NCBI RefSeq assembly: GCF_016801865.2
Contig: NC_068939.1
Location: 186,100,053 to 186,164,052 of the forward strand
Source: Culex pipiens pallens
Taxonomy: Eukaryota; Arthropoda; Insecta; Diptera; Culicidae
Reading direction: 5' to 3'
DNA: 64,000 nucleotides
The notes beneath the pieces are model-generated. The model saw nothing but the letters and a program-made list of their open reading frames with translations. It was not told where the DNA came from and made no database searches. The stretch's first letter is position 1. Every line of letters begins with the position of its first letter. This document shows positions 10,901-21,919 of this stretch, piece after piece. A program made the position numbers and the translations under genes.

Positions 10901-13900
10901 TAAAAATATTAAACAATGTATCAAAAACTTCAAAAGATTGCAACGATCATTGAAATTTCATTTTTTTTTTATAAAAAAAATATCAAGGTATTTAATTGCA
11001 ATCGTCATTTTGTTTTAAACAATATCTATACAATTTTAAACAAACAAAAATTTAAATAAGTCACACATTTTTGAATGTTATCTTTGTTTTTCATTCTTAA
11101 AATCAAGATATATGAATCATATTTGCAACACTAGTTCTTCTATGTATTTACTTTAAAAGAACCCAAATCAGTGCTGAAAATGTCAGGGGTCATAACTCGA
11201 AAATCGGCGACGCTGACACGAATTTTTGAGATCCATTCACTGAACCGCAAAACCGTGACATAAACAAACCCGGCGCAGTCGTGAGTCCCCTAGCTCATTG
11301 AGCAGCTGCAATGCGAGGCAGTAGTCGACCAACGCTCATTCGACGTTGCACGCACACACATAAAGAAACAAGTTTTTACACAAAAAGTTCGTATTTATGC
11401 GTGAAAATGTAATTTTGAATATAAGTTATGGTTGTTTTAAGTGTTTTGCACAGTCTACAACGATTCAACTGTTTGAAAATAGTCAAAATAGTGTTTAAAG
11501 AGGATTTTACGAGTCAGTCATATGACACGAATTGAGTGAGTGTAGCTCATTTTTTCACGTCTCTCATTCTCCAGCAGCCGACCGGCACGAGTCAGGCGGC
11601 AGTGGTAAAACAGACAAAGTAGGCTTGCAGTCACATGCTAGCAGTGAACAGACATTTTGGTTTGCTTCATGTGTACGCTGGGTTGGAAACTTTTTGCAGG
11701 CCTGAACCCAATGATAAGAAAATTGAAAAAAATGTGTTTACTTTTTCAACTTTTATCAAATATTAGTTCCGGCCCGTCACTGCTTCTGAAAAATCAGATC
11801 TGGCCCGCAGGGCCAAAAGGTTGGGTACCCCTGCCGTAGACCGTCAATGCTTCTTTTACGTACTTGGGAATTTGAAAAAAAAGGATTTGAGTGGCCACCC
11901 TCTGCCCGGACTTGGCCCAGCTTTTCGGTAGGTACTTACAGGCTCCATCGACGTCGTAGTTGTTTAAATCGTTGGAGATAGTACGGGAAAACTCGAGGAT
12001 GTTACACCACTGATCCTTGTTGATCACTTTGTACTTGGACTGCTCTAAGAACTGGGCAAATTGTGCGTACAGCGGCCAGTGTTTGCCGAGCAGCAGCTGC
12101 AGCATCGCCTTGGCCGTTTCAATGTCCATACTGCGTTGGTCTTTGTCCTACGGTGGAAAGTACAACCGTCACTTTGTTCAGTAGCGTTAACGTTAAGAGC
12201 ACCGACTTACCCTAGCAAAGTCGTACGCATATCTGTAGATCACTTTGAACGTGTTGGACTCGTTCAGCAGGTTGCGCAGGTAGTCGAGCTTGCACTGGAC
12301 CTTGCCGGCCGTGTCGCACTGCAGATCCGTCAGTCCCTTCAGCCACTCGCTCTGTGTGAAGAAGCCCATATTTTTGGCGCCCATTTTGTACGCTAGCACG
12401 AGCATCGCCACGTTCTCCGGCTCGACGCCGACATCCTCGCAGAACTTTTCCATACCTTCTGGTCCTGAACAGTACAGAAAATTATTAGCCAAATAACTAA
12501 CAAAAATAATGAGCGAAACTCACCCAAAGTGTCCGGATCGTCCGGTGTGGTGTACTCGCGGAACCAAGCGATGCACCGCTTCTGGCTGAAGGCATCGTCC
12601 ACTTTGCTGTACCTCCTCGAGCTGCAAAAACAGAAATAATGCAATGCAACAAAGATTACTCAACTGCTGGCCTTTCTTTTTCTTTTCATTTCGCGATCGC
12701 GATTATTCTAGCCTCTTTGTACATTTCTTCTCCCATAATTAGACTAGAATCCTCCGCGGCAAGTCTCGATCGGCTCCCCTGCTTTTTATCCCAACCGTCA
12801 AATTAATAACGCAATAAATAAATAATTTTGGAACAACACAAAGAAAACTTCTTATCAACGATAACTACACCAAAAGACGAGCATCATCGCATCGTCGCGC
12901 GATCGTGCCAACAAATGGAGACAGAAAAAAAAGATCTGAGGATCATCCCGCCGAGCGTCGGATGAACTGGCTGATCGTGATGACGATGCTATGCGCGAGA
13001 AATTTCGGCTAAGGTGAGCGCGCGGTAATTTTCGGAAGGAAAAACATTTTACTTTTTCTCTATACGCTCTTTTTTCTTGTTGTGTGCTAAAAATACCGTC
13101 CTCCACTCTTTTCTGTTTTTTCGTCGTCATCACACGCGCGACGGTGGTGCTGTGTCCACTTCGGAGCAGGACACCGTCGTCGCCGTGGCTGCCCCGTGAG
13201 ATCAGATAGTTCATTCAAGGTATACACGATGTATGTGTGTGTTTGTGTGGGAAAATCAGAAAGAAATAAGTGGCCGCACTGAAGGATGGGTAGATTTTGA
13301 AAAATACCTACGGCTAAGAAAAGTGTTTGGCTAGACAGACGCAATAGAAGCTTTCGCCATTAAGTAAAGCTTTGTTTCACTGACATGTATCGGGGCATTC
13401 TTTTGGTTGTTTACGATTCTTGATTTTAGAAAATCAATTTCTTTAAAAAATTGGGCAGTACAAAAAATATAAACGGCACAACAAATTGGATAACTACGGT
13501 TTTCGTAAACCCTTGAAAAAAAGTCTCAAAGATAATTCTCGCTTAAATTTTCAAAAGGTCCTATCTGTATTGAAATCCCATGACTCGTAGGTTGTTCTGA
13601 AAATTTACTCTAAAATTAAAGAGCAAGATTTGATATACCATTTTTGGCAAAATTTTTGGTATTATTCTGATATTGAAAAAAATCGAAAAATTGTCGAAAT
13701 TTGGATACCAAACTTTGGTGCCTTTGAACAACCTTTGATGAGTTTAATTTAAATAACATTTATTTTTCAATCTTATTATTTTACAGATGCTTGGTAAGAA
13801 CTTCAAACATATGCCTGTTATCAAAAATCAAAAATGTGGCTAAAAATATCACTGATAACAACTTGGAATCATCAGGTGAGTGGATTTTCCTGTTGCATAA

Positions 13901-16761
13901 GTATGTCTATGAAAGCAATTGGGTCCTAAAATTAAGCTTACATTTGTGATATTATTGTTCACAACGATAAAGCTTATTTTTCTGAGTACAATGACCCTTT
14001 GTACGACCGCAAAGGATTTAAAATGGATTTTTAAATCAATTTAAAAAAAATAAAAAATAAATCTTGACAGAAAAGGTCCTACTTGACAGCTCGTTCCAAG
14101 GGGACCATAGTTGATCCATCGAAAAAATGTTGTCTTGTCAATTTATTTTTTTGCATTAAAATGAAAATATAAAATTTTGCTACTACCTGGACAAACAACC
14201 AAACTTTGATATTTCGAGGGCGTCAAAATACTTAAAAATATTGTGGTATTCAAGCAATGTTTCAAAATCCAGAATACCTTAACTTGGTATTGAAATAGTT
14301 TTATTTTATGGTATTCTTTGAGGAGCTGGGACTTCGGATATCCGGATAATTTACATTTTTTCTATCATCTTTTCAATCAAACCAAATCAAAAACGATGTA
14401 CGAAAATCGTATATGAACTGAAAATTATTTGGTTAAACATATTTGATAAACCCAAAAAAGATTTAATTCGCAATTTTCAGTGTAAGAACGGGCCTTGACC
14501 GATCTTATGCACCAGGCTCCCGACGAACACGCACTGCCCTTACACCTACATCTCACCCTTGCTCTGAGTCAGTACGAGCAGCACGCTAGAACACGCTTTG
14601 AGTGTTCGTGCCAGGCATGCACACCTTCTTTTCCGGTTACGCATTTTAACTCGGCCGGGGGTGGTACATTACGTAGGGTTTGATGTAAGTATAAGCGCCT
14701 AACCATTTATAGTGTGCCTATCAACGTTCATTAAAGCAAAAACTTTTATATTTTTAGTTTGAATTCAAAAACTAATTGTTATTTACTGTGTATTGTTTTC
14801 TCCTGAAATCTTCCCTATTGTTGAGTCGTGTTTATCTGTTGCTATTTCTTTTGTCGCGGTGTTTTGTTACAATATTTTGGTCCTAAGCATTTTAGAAAAG
14901 TTTTTCAAAAGTACATCAGTAATATTTGTGTTAATCCTTTAATCATTCCATAAATTGAGTAAGGGCTCGAACCTCACTTGCTTAAGAAAAAGGTGAAGTT
15001 TCAAAACAATGGACAGTGAAAGAAATATACTATGTAAAGAATCTATAGTAAAAGAAAGATAGTAATTTATGAAGTAGATAAAGAAATTAACAATAGTTAA
15101 TAAATAGAGGTAACAAACAAGCTTAGATTGTATTGAGGGCAATTTACAGGGAAGATGAGAAATTATTCAAATAGATAAATAAAGAAAAGGCACATGATAA
15201 ACAAAAATTGACATCGCGGCCAAATTAAGGGAAAGCAGACAGTTTGTTACAGCAGCATCAATTGGTAAAATAGAGTGGAAAAGCGTTGAGAAATAAGAGA
15301 ATCAAATAAGTAAAATCGAAATCAAATGGAGGATAGTAAACAGAAGCCGTTTTAGAAAATCAGTGAAACGAAATAAACAGAAGATAGCTGTTAGCTGAAA
15401 TGGAAAGAAGAGAAACCCCGTTCTGCGATGCTCAGGTACATCCACAGCAGTTGACTCAACATACTGCGAATCAAAACAATACCGTCTACAATCACAAATT
15501 ACTTCCCTTTCCCACATTGTCGCGCCCCTTTCTTTTAGCCGTCTCGTCTCTGACCCGCGGTGGTCAAAGGTTTACGATCCGTTTCCACAGGCCACCAGCT
15601 AGGTCATCATGAAAACCAAGCCAACGTGGAGGTAAGAAAATAGGACACTCGCAAGGAACCAGAGCTATACTGTTCTGATCAAGATAATTCGGATGATCTA
15701 ACAGAACTACGGATGTAGTTAGTTACGCTCCTTCCAGGATGTTCCTTACGTGGACGTCAACCGAAGAGCACGCAACAAGGTCAGTGCCATTGCATGCTCT
15801 TAGGTATCAATCCTTGGCCTGCATAAACCCAAAAAAGATTTAAGAATAAAAATGTAACGGATCGGATAGTTTTTCGGATAATAGTATTCGGTCATAAATC
15901 ATGTGATACATTATTTTGTTTTATCTTTTTATGTCACCCCACAGTCGTAAGAAAAAGCTGGCTTTTATAAGTTAGTTCATTTTCTAATAGAATTTTTGAT
16001 GCTGCAAAATATCCGGATATCCCAAGTCCCAGCTCTAATTCTTTTGCCCTTGGCATTACATGGTTTGGTATTGTGGTGGTCTTCCATATAGTTCCATACA
16101 TAAGATTTTGGAATGATTTCATGGTATTTTATTATCTATTACTGGGCAACCAAGGGCACAGCTGTTATTAAAAAAAAGGTATTCCTGCTCAGGGATGCGT
16201 GAGATTCAGCTTCAAAAAGTACGATAATTTAACAAAAGTGCTCATACATTTAGAAAAAGTTGCCAGATCCTCGAACTTTGAGTTTTGTTATAGGCTGTTA
16301 CAAGTTTTATTTAAAGTTTAAAGTTTGCCCGAAAAATCATGGGGCAAAAACAATATTTTTTCAAAAAACTACAAAATTTCAATGGAAATTGAAGTGCAAT
16401 CAGCTGAAATCAATTTAAAAAGCATTCCCCCTTGCGTTTAGAATCATTTTAAGCACGTTTGGGTTGATTTAAAAAAAATATATATATCAGTATCACAAAA
16501 ATAATTTGAAAAATCAGAAGTTGCTAATGAGTTCTAGTAAACAATCATAATATGCAATAAAAAGTTTAACTAACAGGATATCGTAGCCATATAAAATTAC
16601 AATAATATGCATGGAATGCGCGTAAGAAGACCCCTAATCATCCTAGAACCCGAAACTCACCTCTGGCTGCTCTGGTAGGTGTTGCGTTGCCTCTTGGAAG
16701 AATGTCGGTCATCCTCGCTAGGTCCCATTTCGGCAGTGGACCGGCGTTTACCTCTGGGCAT
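7917..16761 (-). CDS. DCUN1D4: DCN1-like protein 4 (five coding exons)
   Basis: Coding exons, in transcript order, are 16761-16661, 12621-12524, 12464-12211, 12147-11940 and 7984-7917. All have GT-AG borders and consistent phases, giving 242 residues. The start MPRGKRR is basic and probably a nuclear signal. The PONY/DCUN1 potentiating-neddylation domain fills the rest, with diagnostic GPEGMEKFCEDVGVEPEN, IYRYAYDFAR and FLEQSKYKVINKDQWCN, and the cullin-binding tail LDEFVEW. It lacks a UBA domain, as in DCUN1D4/5 and unlike DCUN1D1. FLEQSKYKVINKDQWCN is closer to DCUN1D4 than DCUN1D5. The family binds cullins and N-acetylated UBC12 (UBE2M) and promotes NEDD8 transfer, activating cullin-RING ligases. 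Introns of 4.0 kb (7985-11939) and 4.0 kb (12622-16660) are full of mobile elements. Confidence 0.94.
7985..9905. other. DCUN1D4 last intron, non-element part
   Basis: From 8690 to 9440 the sequence is very A-rich with repeated AAATTCA-type words, typical of decayed simple sequence. TTATCCGAAGT near 9475 followed by GGATAATCGAAT near 9505 resembles the end of a pogo-like MITE. No conserved exon was found. Confidence 0.35.
9906..11833. mobile_element. Non-autonomous hAT element in DCUN1D4 intron
   Basis: The left end CAGGCCTGCCCAACG and the right end (reverse complement CAGGGGTACCCAACC) form imperfect inverted termini typical of hAT elements. Both are followed inward by a GGCCCGCGGGCC-like stretch. 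The flanking 8-mers TAGTAGAC (9898-9905) and CCGTAGAC (11834-11841) match at six of eight positions, consistent with an old hAT target duplication. There is no transposase frame in the 1.93 kb. A second MITE is nested within. Confidence 0.75.
10331..10796. mobile_element. PIF/Harbinger-like MITE nested in the hAT
   Basis: The termini are inverted repeats of about 30 bases, starting GGCCGTTGCAAATATTTTTC on the left and ending with the complement on the right. The flanking trinucleotide is TAA on both sides, as expected for PIF/Harbinger. Related sequence recurs at 29550-30065, with fragments near 16290, 19630 and 31060. Confidence 0.7.
12622..14320. other. DCUN1D4 first coding intron, distal part
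   Basis: No gene is supportable. Bases 13900-14160 contain a repeat (GGTCGTACAAAG-like motif and GATCAACTATGGNCCCC-like motif, here in inverse orientation) that recurs at 18340-18790. The rest is AT-rich unique or decayed sequence. Confidence 0.4.
14321..16037. mobile_element. hAT-like MITE split by a later insertion
   Basis: The left end AGGAGCTGGGACTT and the right end (reverse complement TAGAGCTGGGACTT) are inverted, each followed by a TATCCGGATA-containing stretch. Flanks ATTCTTTG (14313-14320) and ATTCTTTT (16038-16045) match at seven of eight bases. Removing the 1.36 kb insertion and one copy of its 21-bp repeat leaves about 340 bp. Confidence 0.65.
14467..15822. mobile_element. 1.36 kb insertion with a 21-bp target duplication
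   Basis: A perfect 21-bp direct repeat (14446-14466 and 15823-15843, containing AAACCCAAAAAAGATTTAA) borders this block, which interrupts the surrounding MITE. A long duplication points to target-primed reverse transcription by a LINE-type machinery. I recognise no coding region and no obvious poly(A) or microsatellite tail, so the family and orientation are unknown. Confidence 0.65.
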
Positions 16762-17740
16762 CTGTGATCTGTCTATTTTGAAGGCTGGGGGTTTGCTCGA
16801 TTTCGCAAGATAAAATGTCCGTCGCTTCCTCCGCGTCCGGCACCCGAAATTCCGAGCGTGTTGTTGTTCTTCAGTCTTATCGATTGCGTCCCGGCCAAAG
16901 TGCTAAAAGTGAACAAACGGCGAGATAGATAGTGCCACCAGTAAGTGTTTGCTTCAGCTGATTTTACGCGAGGCAATTTCGTCACAGCCAGACGGGGCAA
17001 ACAAAATGACGTTTTCACACCTTAAAAATCTTCCGCGACAACACAAAAAAAAAATCGAACGTTCTGAACACTACTTTCTCCTGCCAGACAATTACAAACG
17101 TCACTCAACTAGCCAAAAAGAACTGTCATTAAAATAGAAACGAGTTTCGTCACCGGACTCTTCCCCCACCGCTGCTGGGAATCAATGCAGCAGGCTCTGA
17201 TCGAAACATAATTTTGGTCCTTTGCGTTTCCATCTTTCTTTTTACCTCAAATTAATTGCACCTGACCTGCTATGATCGCTTTCTCATGAAACGCACCTAA
17301 TTGAGTACACACACGCACAGCGGAAATCTTTAGAAAATGATCTTTGTTTTTTTCTAGTTTATTTTTTTTGGCAAATTTCTAGTCGATTCGACAAGAACAA
17401 AGTAAAAACTACGATTAAAATAATTTCTATTGTTCTTACCTTTCCGACACCAAAGTGGATCGATTCGAAGGAAAAAAAAGGGTTGCTGCTGTAGGCGGAG
17501 TGGTTTTCCACGACTTTTCACCCGATTAGCACTTTTCCTCGATAACGCGATGCCACGCAACGGTGGAAATTCGCACTTCCTCCCCCGGGAGCAGCACAAG
17601 ATGGCAAGAATATCTGGGCGGGTGATTAATTTACAGCTTTCATGTTTTCAACACACACGGAAGGCTAAGGAAAACTCGAACAAGCGACAGCGACACGGAC
17701 GGAGTCGAGTCGAATCGTCGGACAGTACGGGCCAGGGTTG
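16762..17740 (-). promoter_or_regulatory. DCUN1D4 upstream region and probable noncoding first exon
   Basis: The DCUN1D4 ATG (16761) immediately follows a minus-strand AG (ATCACAG|ATG), consistent with an acceptor. A donor CGGAAAG|GTAAG ends at 17440, so a 5' UTR exon upstream of 17440 spliced directly to the start codon is likely. The transcription start is not resolved; the GC-rich stretch 17440-17600 is the best candidate area. Confidence 0.4.
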
Positions 17741-17919
17741 CCGAATTGGCTTTTTACGGAAAATCTGTACGCGTTTCTGGCTAAAGGTTGTACAAGCGTT
17801 GTTTGACAGATCTGTCAACATAAACACACGTACATCTAAAATTACTCAGATTGTGTACTATTTCTAAAATTCTAAAAAATCAAACTATCCACTTTAACGA
17901 CCGCAAGGTCTTTTGTGGT

Positions 17920-18352
17920 TTCTATTGCAAGTTTCTGCTCGAAACTAGGAGTCCGAAGGCTTGAATGGGTAGAGCACCCAAACCTCTTTCTTCTCCTATT
18001 CTATTCGTATAAACTCACTTAAAATTCTTTTACAAAAAATCTATTATTGCGGTTCCGTTTGGATCCTGCTCCTGTTTTGATAAATAACTCAGATTGAGTA
18101 CTATTTCTAAAATTCTTAAATTCTCAACATGTTACGATGGATCAAGCATATGGCCCCCCTTGTCAAGTAAAATACTCTCTGTCTAGAGAGGCCGCAAAGT
18201 TAAATTTCCAAAAATGATTTTAAATTTTATTTAAACCCCTTGTGGTCAAGTCTGCTAGCCTGTTTACTAGACACCTAGTTTCGAGTAGAAATCTCGCAAT
18301 CGAGAACGCCATGGCAATGCTGCAGAGCGAACAATTTGATTTGATTTGGTCG
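17920..18352. repeat. Fragments of the tRNA-type SINE seen at 41559-41965
   Basis: Bases 17930-18000 match the 3' body of that SINE in minus orientation (CTAGTTTCGAGCAGAAA on the minus strand). Bases 18246-18350 match it in plus orientation and end in AATTTGATTTGATTTGG, the same pentamer-type tail. Both lack the tRNA-like heads. Confidence 0.6.
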
Positions 18353-18790
18353 TAAAGAGTCATTGTCAAGGTCATTGTACTCTAAAAAATAAGCTTCATC
18401 GTTGTGAACAATAATATCAGCAATTGGGTACTAAAGCCCTGTGTCAATTTTTATGTACAACGGTAAAAAACACGATTAAAAACCATTTCTGATCACTTTT
18501 TTTCATTTTAATGCAAATTTTTTTTTTTTTGACAAGACAACTTTTTTTGATGGATCAACTATGGACCCCTTGGAACGAGCTGTCATGTAGGAGCTTTTCT
18601 GTCAAGAACTCGGTCAAGAAGGACTGCGAGGTTAATTTTTCAAAATTGATTTAAAAATCAATTTTAAACTCTTTGTGGTCGTACAAAGAGTCATTGTACT
18701 CAGAAAAATAAGCTTTATCGCTGTAAACAATAATATCAGCAATCTAAGCTTCATTTTAGGACCCAATTCCTAAATTTTTAAAATTTCTCT
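18353..18790. repeat. Interspersed repeat, second copy of the 13900-14160 family
   Basis: This block contains GATGGATCAACTATGGACCCC and CTTTGTGGTCGTACAAAGAG, the reverse-oriented counterparts of sequence at 13970-14130. A related partial copy begins near 18120. Class unknown; non-coding. Confidence 0.5.
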
Positions 18791-18817
18791 TACTTTTTCA
18801 AAAGGTTATATGTGCAT

Positions 18818-19058
18818 GTCCCGCCCGTGTGGATCAATCGGACCGCGCTCTGGACTCACAATTCAGAGGTCGCTGGTTCGAATCCCGCGGCGGGCGCTCT
18901 AAAATTCTTTGTGTAAATATGGGTATTCGGCGCCGTCGCTCCGTGCCATACTTTCATACACTTAGGAGCCCAGGGCGGCGAAGTCCTTGTAGATAAAAAG
19001 GAAGACACTAGTGGTTGGTACTAGCAATGGTGGCCGACAGCTATAAAGTCAACTTCGC
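18818..19058 (+). mobile_element. tRNA-derived SINE (Val-like head), copy 1
   Basis: The head folds like a tRNA: CCCGCC pairs with GGCGGG, the A-box-like GTGGATCAATCGG and B-box GGTTCGAATCC are present, and the stem CTGGA/TTCAG holds a loop whose anticodon would be CAC (Val). A family-specific body follows (CTCTAAAATTCTTTGTGTAAA...). The body recurs at 29254-29419 and, minus strand and headless, at 38674-38830, so this is a SINE and not a functional tRNA gene. Confidence 0.85.
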
Positions 19059-19169
19059 TCGCTATGTGCATGGGAAACCCCGTGGAGCATTCGTTGTTTT
19101 AATTCTAGAGTTTTTACAATTATTTTTTTAATTTCTAAATTTTAAAATTTTTGAGTTTGCAAATTTTAG

Positions 19170-19590
19170 AATTAAAATCCCCCAAAAATAAACAACAAAC
19201 CCAGAAGAATCCAAAACCCAACCCCCCCCACACTAAACGCAAAGACTCGGAAAAAAGCATAATCCAGTGCCACAAACGAACAAAAAGCCCAGACGGCAAA
19301 CAATCAAAAGCTAACAAGCACAAACCCAAAAAACCTGAAAAAACAAAATGAAAAGCCCCTACACAGAAAGCAAAAGCAAAAAAACAAACACCAGAAAAAA
19401 AGTCCAAAACCAAAACCCGAAAATGAGCACAGCCATAGACAAAAAAAAACACAAATGGACAGCCCCACAATCGTTCAAATAGACAAGACGGTATACAAGC
19501 AATGAAAGCCGAAACAGACCCCCACGACCCTACCCAACACACGTAGCCAGCATACTCCGGGACCCTAATTAATAAACAACAACCTCAACT
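19170..19590. other. Strand-asymmetric A/C-rich block
   Basis: The plus strand is strikingly rich in A and C and poor in G and T over about 400 bases (for example CCCAACCCCCCCCACACTAAA near 19220). The minus-strand frame is open for 135 codons, but its protein is only F/L/V/C/W/G-rich low complexity, so I do not call a gene. Confidence 0.5.
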
Positions 19591-20900
19591 ATCGATGAGA
19601 CAACACGAAATATTCTCGACCACCAGTTAAATTGCATTTTCCTGCGTTTATAATCATATTTGGCATGTTTGAACTCTTTTGAAAACATTTAAAATTTTCA
19701 TGAAATATCAATGTACAGTCCCACAAAATGTTTTTTTTTCGTGAAAAAAAATTCCGTCAATACATCGATATTTTGAAAACTAATGATTGGAAAGCAACTG
19801 GATGCGTGTAAAATGAATTTTAAAACACTTTTTTCATCCAAATGTTAAAACCTAGGCTTGTAATTTAAATTTTTGTATTTTAATTATATTTTTTTATTTA
19901 ATTTTTCATTCGATTGTTTGTTTCGCCTGGAATGCATGATTTGATGATTTTTTTTTGGATATTTCAGTCAAATAAACAAAGTTCAAACGATTTGTAGTTT
20001 GAACATTTGGGGGTTGAGCCTTTTTCAAGGGGATTATAGTCTAATCGTTTTCGTTAAAAAACATTTGTTGCAAACGGAAAAACATGGAAATTATGGTTTG
20101 TTGGTAGTGTGCACAAAAACGATATTTGTTCCAAAATCTCATGGTACGGTCACTACGCACTGTAATGGTAATTTTATTAATTTTGTTTAGGAGTTCCTCA
20201 GTTTTAGAAAACACCACGAGCTTTAATTTTTTTTGTTAGAATTTTTGGATTTATTGTTTTGTGAATTATTCATACTTGTCATTTTTTTTTTATTTCGAAG
20301 GAAATCAATCAGTTGAAAGTTCCATTGATGCTTGACCGTTTCTTGAGCGTTTTTATATGGAGTTTTGCGTTTCTTCCGAGCTCTGTACTAGCCTTTAAAG
20401 CAGTGTACGCTAGAGTGTACGCATTTAATAAGAAACCGGCCAAAAAAATTCAAGTCCAGATTTTTTTGAAAATGATCTATAAACAACTCTAGAAATGGGT
20501 AGCAGTGGCTGCGAAAGTAAGCCAAAGAGGATGAAGAATTCCAATAAAACGCTCTCTCTTTTTTGTTGCTTTCCTTTAGAGCTGCATACGGGCCTTGAAA
20601 CACAGAAGCATAAAAGAAACAGATACATAATTATTGTAAAGCTTTAAATTAGGTATCTTCGATTAAACCGAGGTTATCTCTCAAGATCAATCTGTTTAAC
20701 CTTGTACGCTGCACTACACTTGATTAAAATTTACCCTTTATTGAGTTATACTCTTCTTGAAATCATAATTTCGAACCGTATAAATTCGACCTTTCGACCC
20801 GATGCCGTCGAAACAAAACAAGAAAAGCAAACAAAAAATCCCGACGCCGTTCGTCTGTCATCGATTGTTTACCTGCTCGCCGCCGTTGATTGAGGATCCT
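19591..20900. other. Intergenic, AT-rich with repeat fragments
   Basis: Bases 19630-19890 resemble the interior of the Harbinger-like MITE family at 10331. The rest shows no coding or RNA signal that I can support. Confidence 0.35.
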
Positions 20901-21047
20901 GCGAATGAGCCTTCCCCGAGGATTTGTCCATTCAGTAATTTTAGTTTGTAAGTTTACCTGGCTCGAGTGAAGTTAACACGTTTTCCGCCTCTTTTCAGTA
21001 ATAGGCTGGCACTGTTTGATTTGGTCGTGAAATCCGCCTGCAAAAAG

Positions 21048-21683
21048 ATGAGCACTGCGCCAGGTAATAATCCGAGGACATTGTCGGACCAGATTTGCCG
21101 GCCAAAGTTGGATTGTTCGTCATCGTCCGAGGAGGAGGAAGGTTACGTGTCCCCGTACTGCTGTTCCAGTGACGATGAGCACGATCAGAGGAACCGCGAT
21201 TTGCTGGATGAAATGCCGGCCTTTTCCACCCGTTCTCCGTCCGGGCGGTCACTGTCTCCGATCGACCTGGAGCCAGATTCGCCACCGGGAAGCTTTCGCA
21301 ACTCTTCCGCGTTCGACACGCCAACCGAGAGTCCGGGGCCGGGCCACGGGTTCGTTTCACTGGAGGAAATTAACGCCCGCATCGGACTCACGCCACCCGA
21401 CTCGGAACGAAGCCGCTCCCGGCTAAACCTGGAGACCATTTTCGAGGACAAATTCCTGGAGACACCGCCGAAGAAGGGCTTCGAGTCTCGTACCGGTAAC
21501 AACCTGCTGCGACGATCGCTGCGGAATCGGGTGCTGTTTGGTGGTGGGTCGGGTCCGGGAAGCTCGCCGGCCACTCCGGATCGGGACCTGGACGCAGCAG
21601 CAGCAAAGAAAAAGACCTCCGCCGGAATCGTCGACAGCCTGAGCGACCAGTTTGATAGCAAGTGTACATTCTCGCTAGATTAG
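21048..21683 (+). CDS. Unrecognised Ser/Pro-rich protein, likely CDK/MAPK substrate
   Basis: A 211-residue frame with coding-like GC content. It has an acidic serine-rich N-terminus (SSSSEEEE near 25-32), then many proline-directed sites (SPID, DSPPG, DTPTESPG, LTPPDS, ETPPKKG, SSPATPD). A C-terminal segment LNLETIFEDKF...LLRRSLRNRVLF may be a conserved short domain. No signal peptide or membrane segment. The first AUG after an upstream splice acceptor (AG at 20997-20998, paired with donor GTAAGT at 20950-20955) is used. A frame-open ATG at 20967 lies inside that intron, and one at 20905 does not stay in frame. I do not recognise the family; a distant link to Tantalus/PRR14-like proteins is only a guess. 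A poly(A) signal follows at 21797. Confidence 0.75.
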   Translation: MSTAPGNNPRTLSDQICRPKLDCSSSSEEEEGYVSPYCCSSDDEHDQRNRDLLDEMPAFSTRSPSGRSLSPIDLEPDSPPGSFRNSSAFDTPTESPGPGHGFVSLEEINARIGLTPPDSERSRSRLNLETIFEDKFLETPPKKGFESRTGNNLLRRSLRNRVLFGGGSGPGSSPATPDRDLDAAAAKKKTSAGIVDSLSDQFDSKCTFSLD

Positions 21684-21796
21684 ATAAATGAAAAAGTAAA
21701 ATAGCCTTTTGTATGTGCCTTTTTGTAGTCCGATCGTATGAATTGTTGGACGTTTAATTTTTTCTCTATAAATATTTGTCTAAATTCAAACAACAA

Positions 21797-21802
21797 AATA
21801 AA
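21797..21802 (+). terminator. Poly(A) signal AATAAA
   Basis: Canonical AATAAA lies 114 bases after the stop of the 211-residue protein and upstream of the MOK start, which separates the two transcription units. Confidence 0.6.
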
Positions 21803-21919
21803 GACTGTTTGAAACGTTATTTTTGGGTTTTTAATTAAAACTCTTCAAAGCCTACTACGCACTGTCGGTAACGATGTGACAGATCTGTTTTCAGGTTCGA
21901 ATTTTGGCCGCTCAAAGAA

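Noticed and set aside
15400..15612. 70-codon plus-strand frame in DCUN1D4 intron
   Set aside because: It lies inside the insertion with the 21-bp duplication and has no recognisable domain.
17430..17867. 145-codon plus-strand frame
   Set aside because: It lies opposite the DCUN1D4 5' exon/promoter, has no family motif and mixed low-complexity composition.
19135..19542. 135-codon hydrophobic minus-strand protein
   Set aside because: Product of extreme A/C skew on the plus strand; no signal peptide or domain pattern and no splice context.
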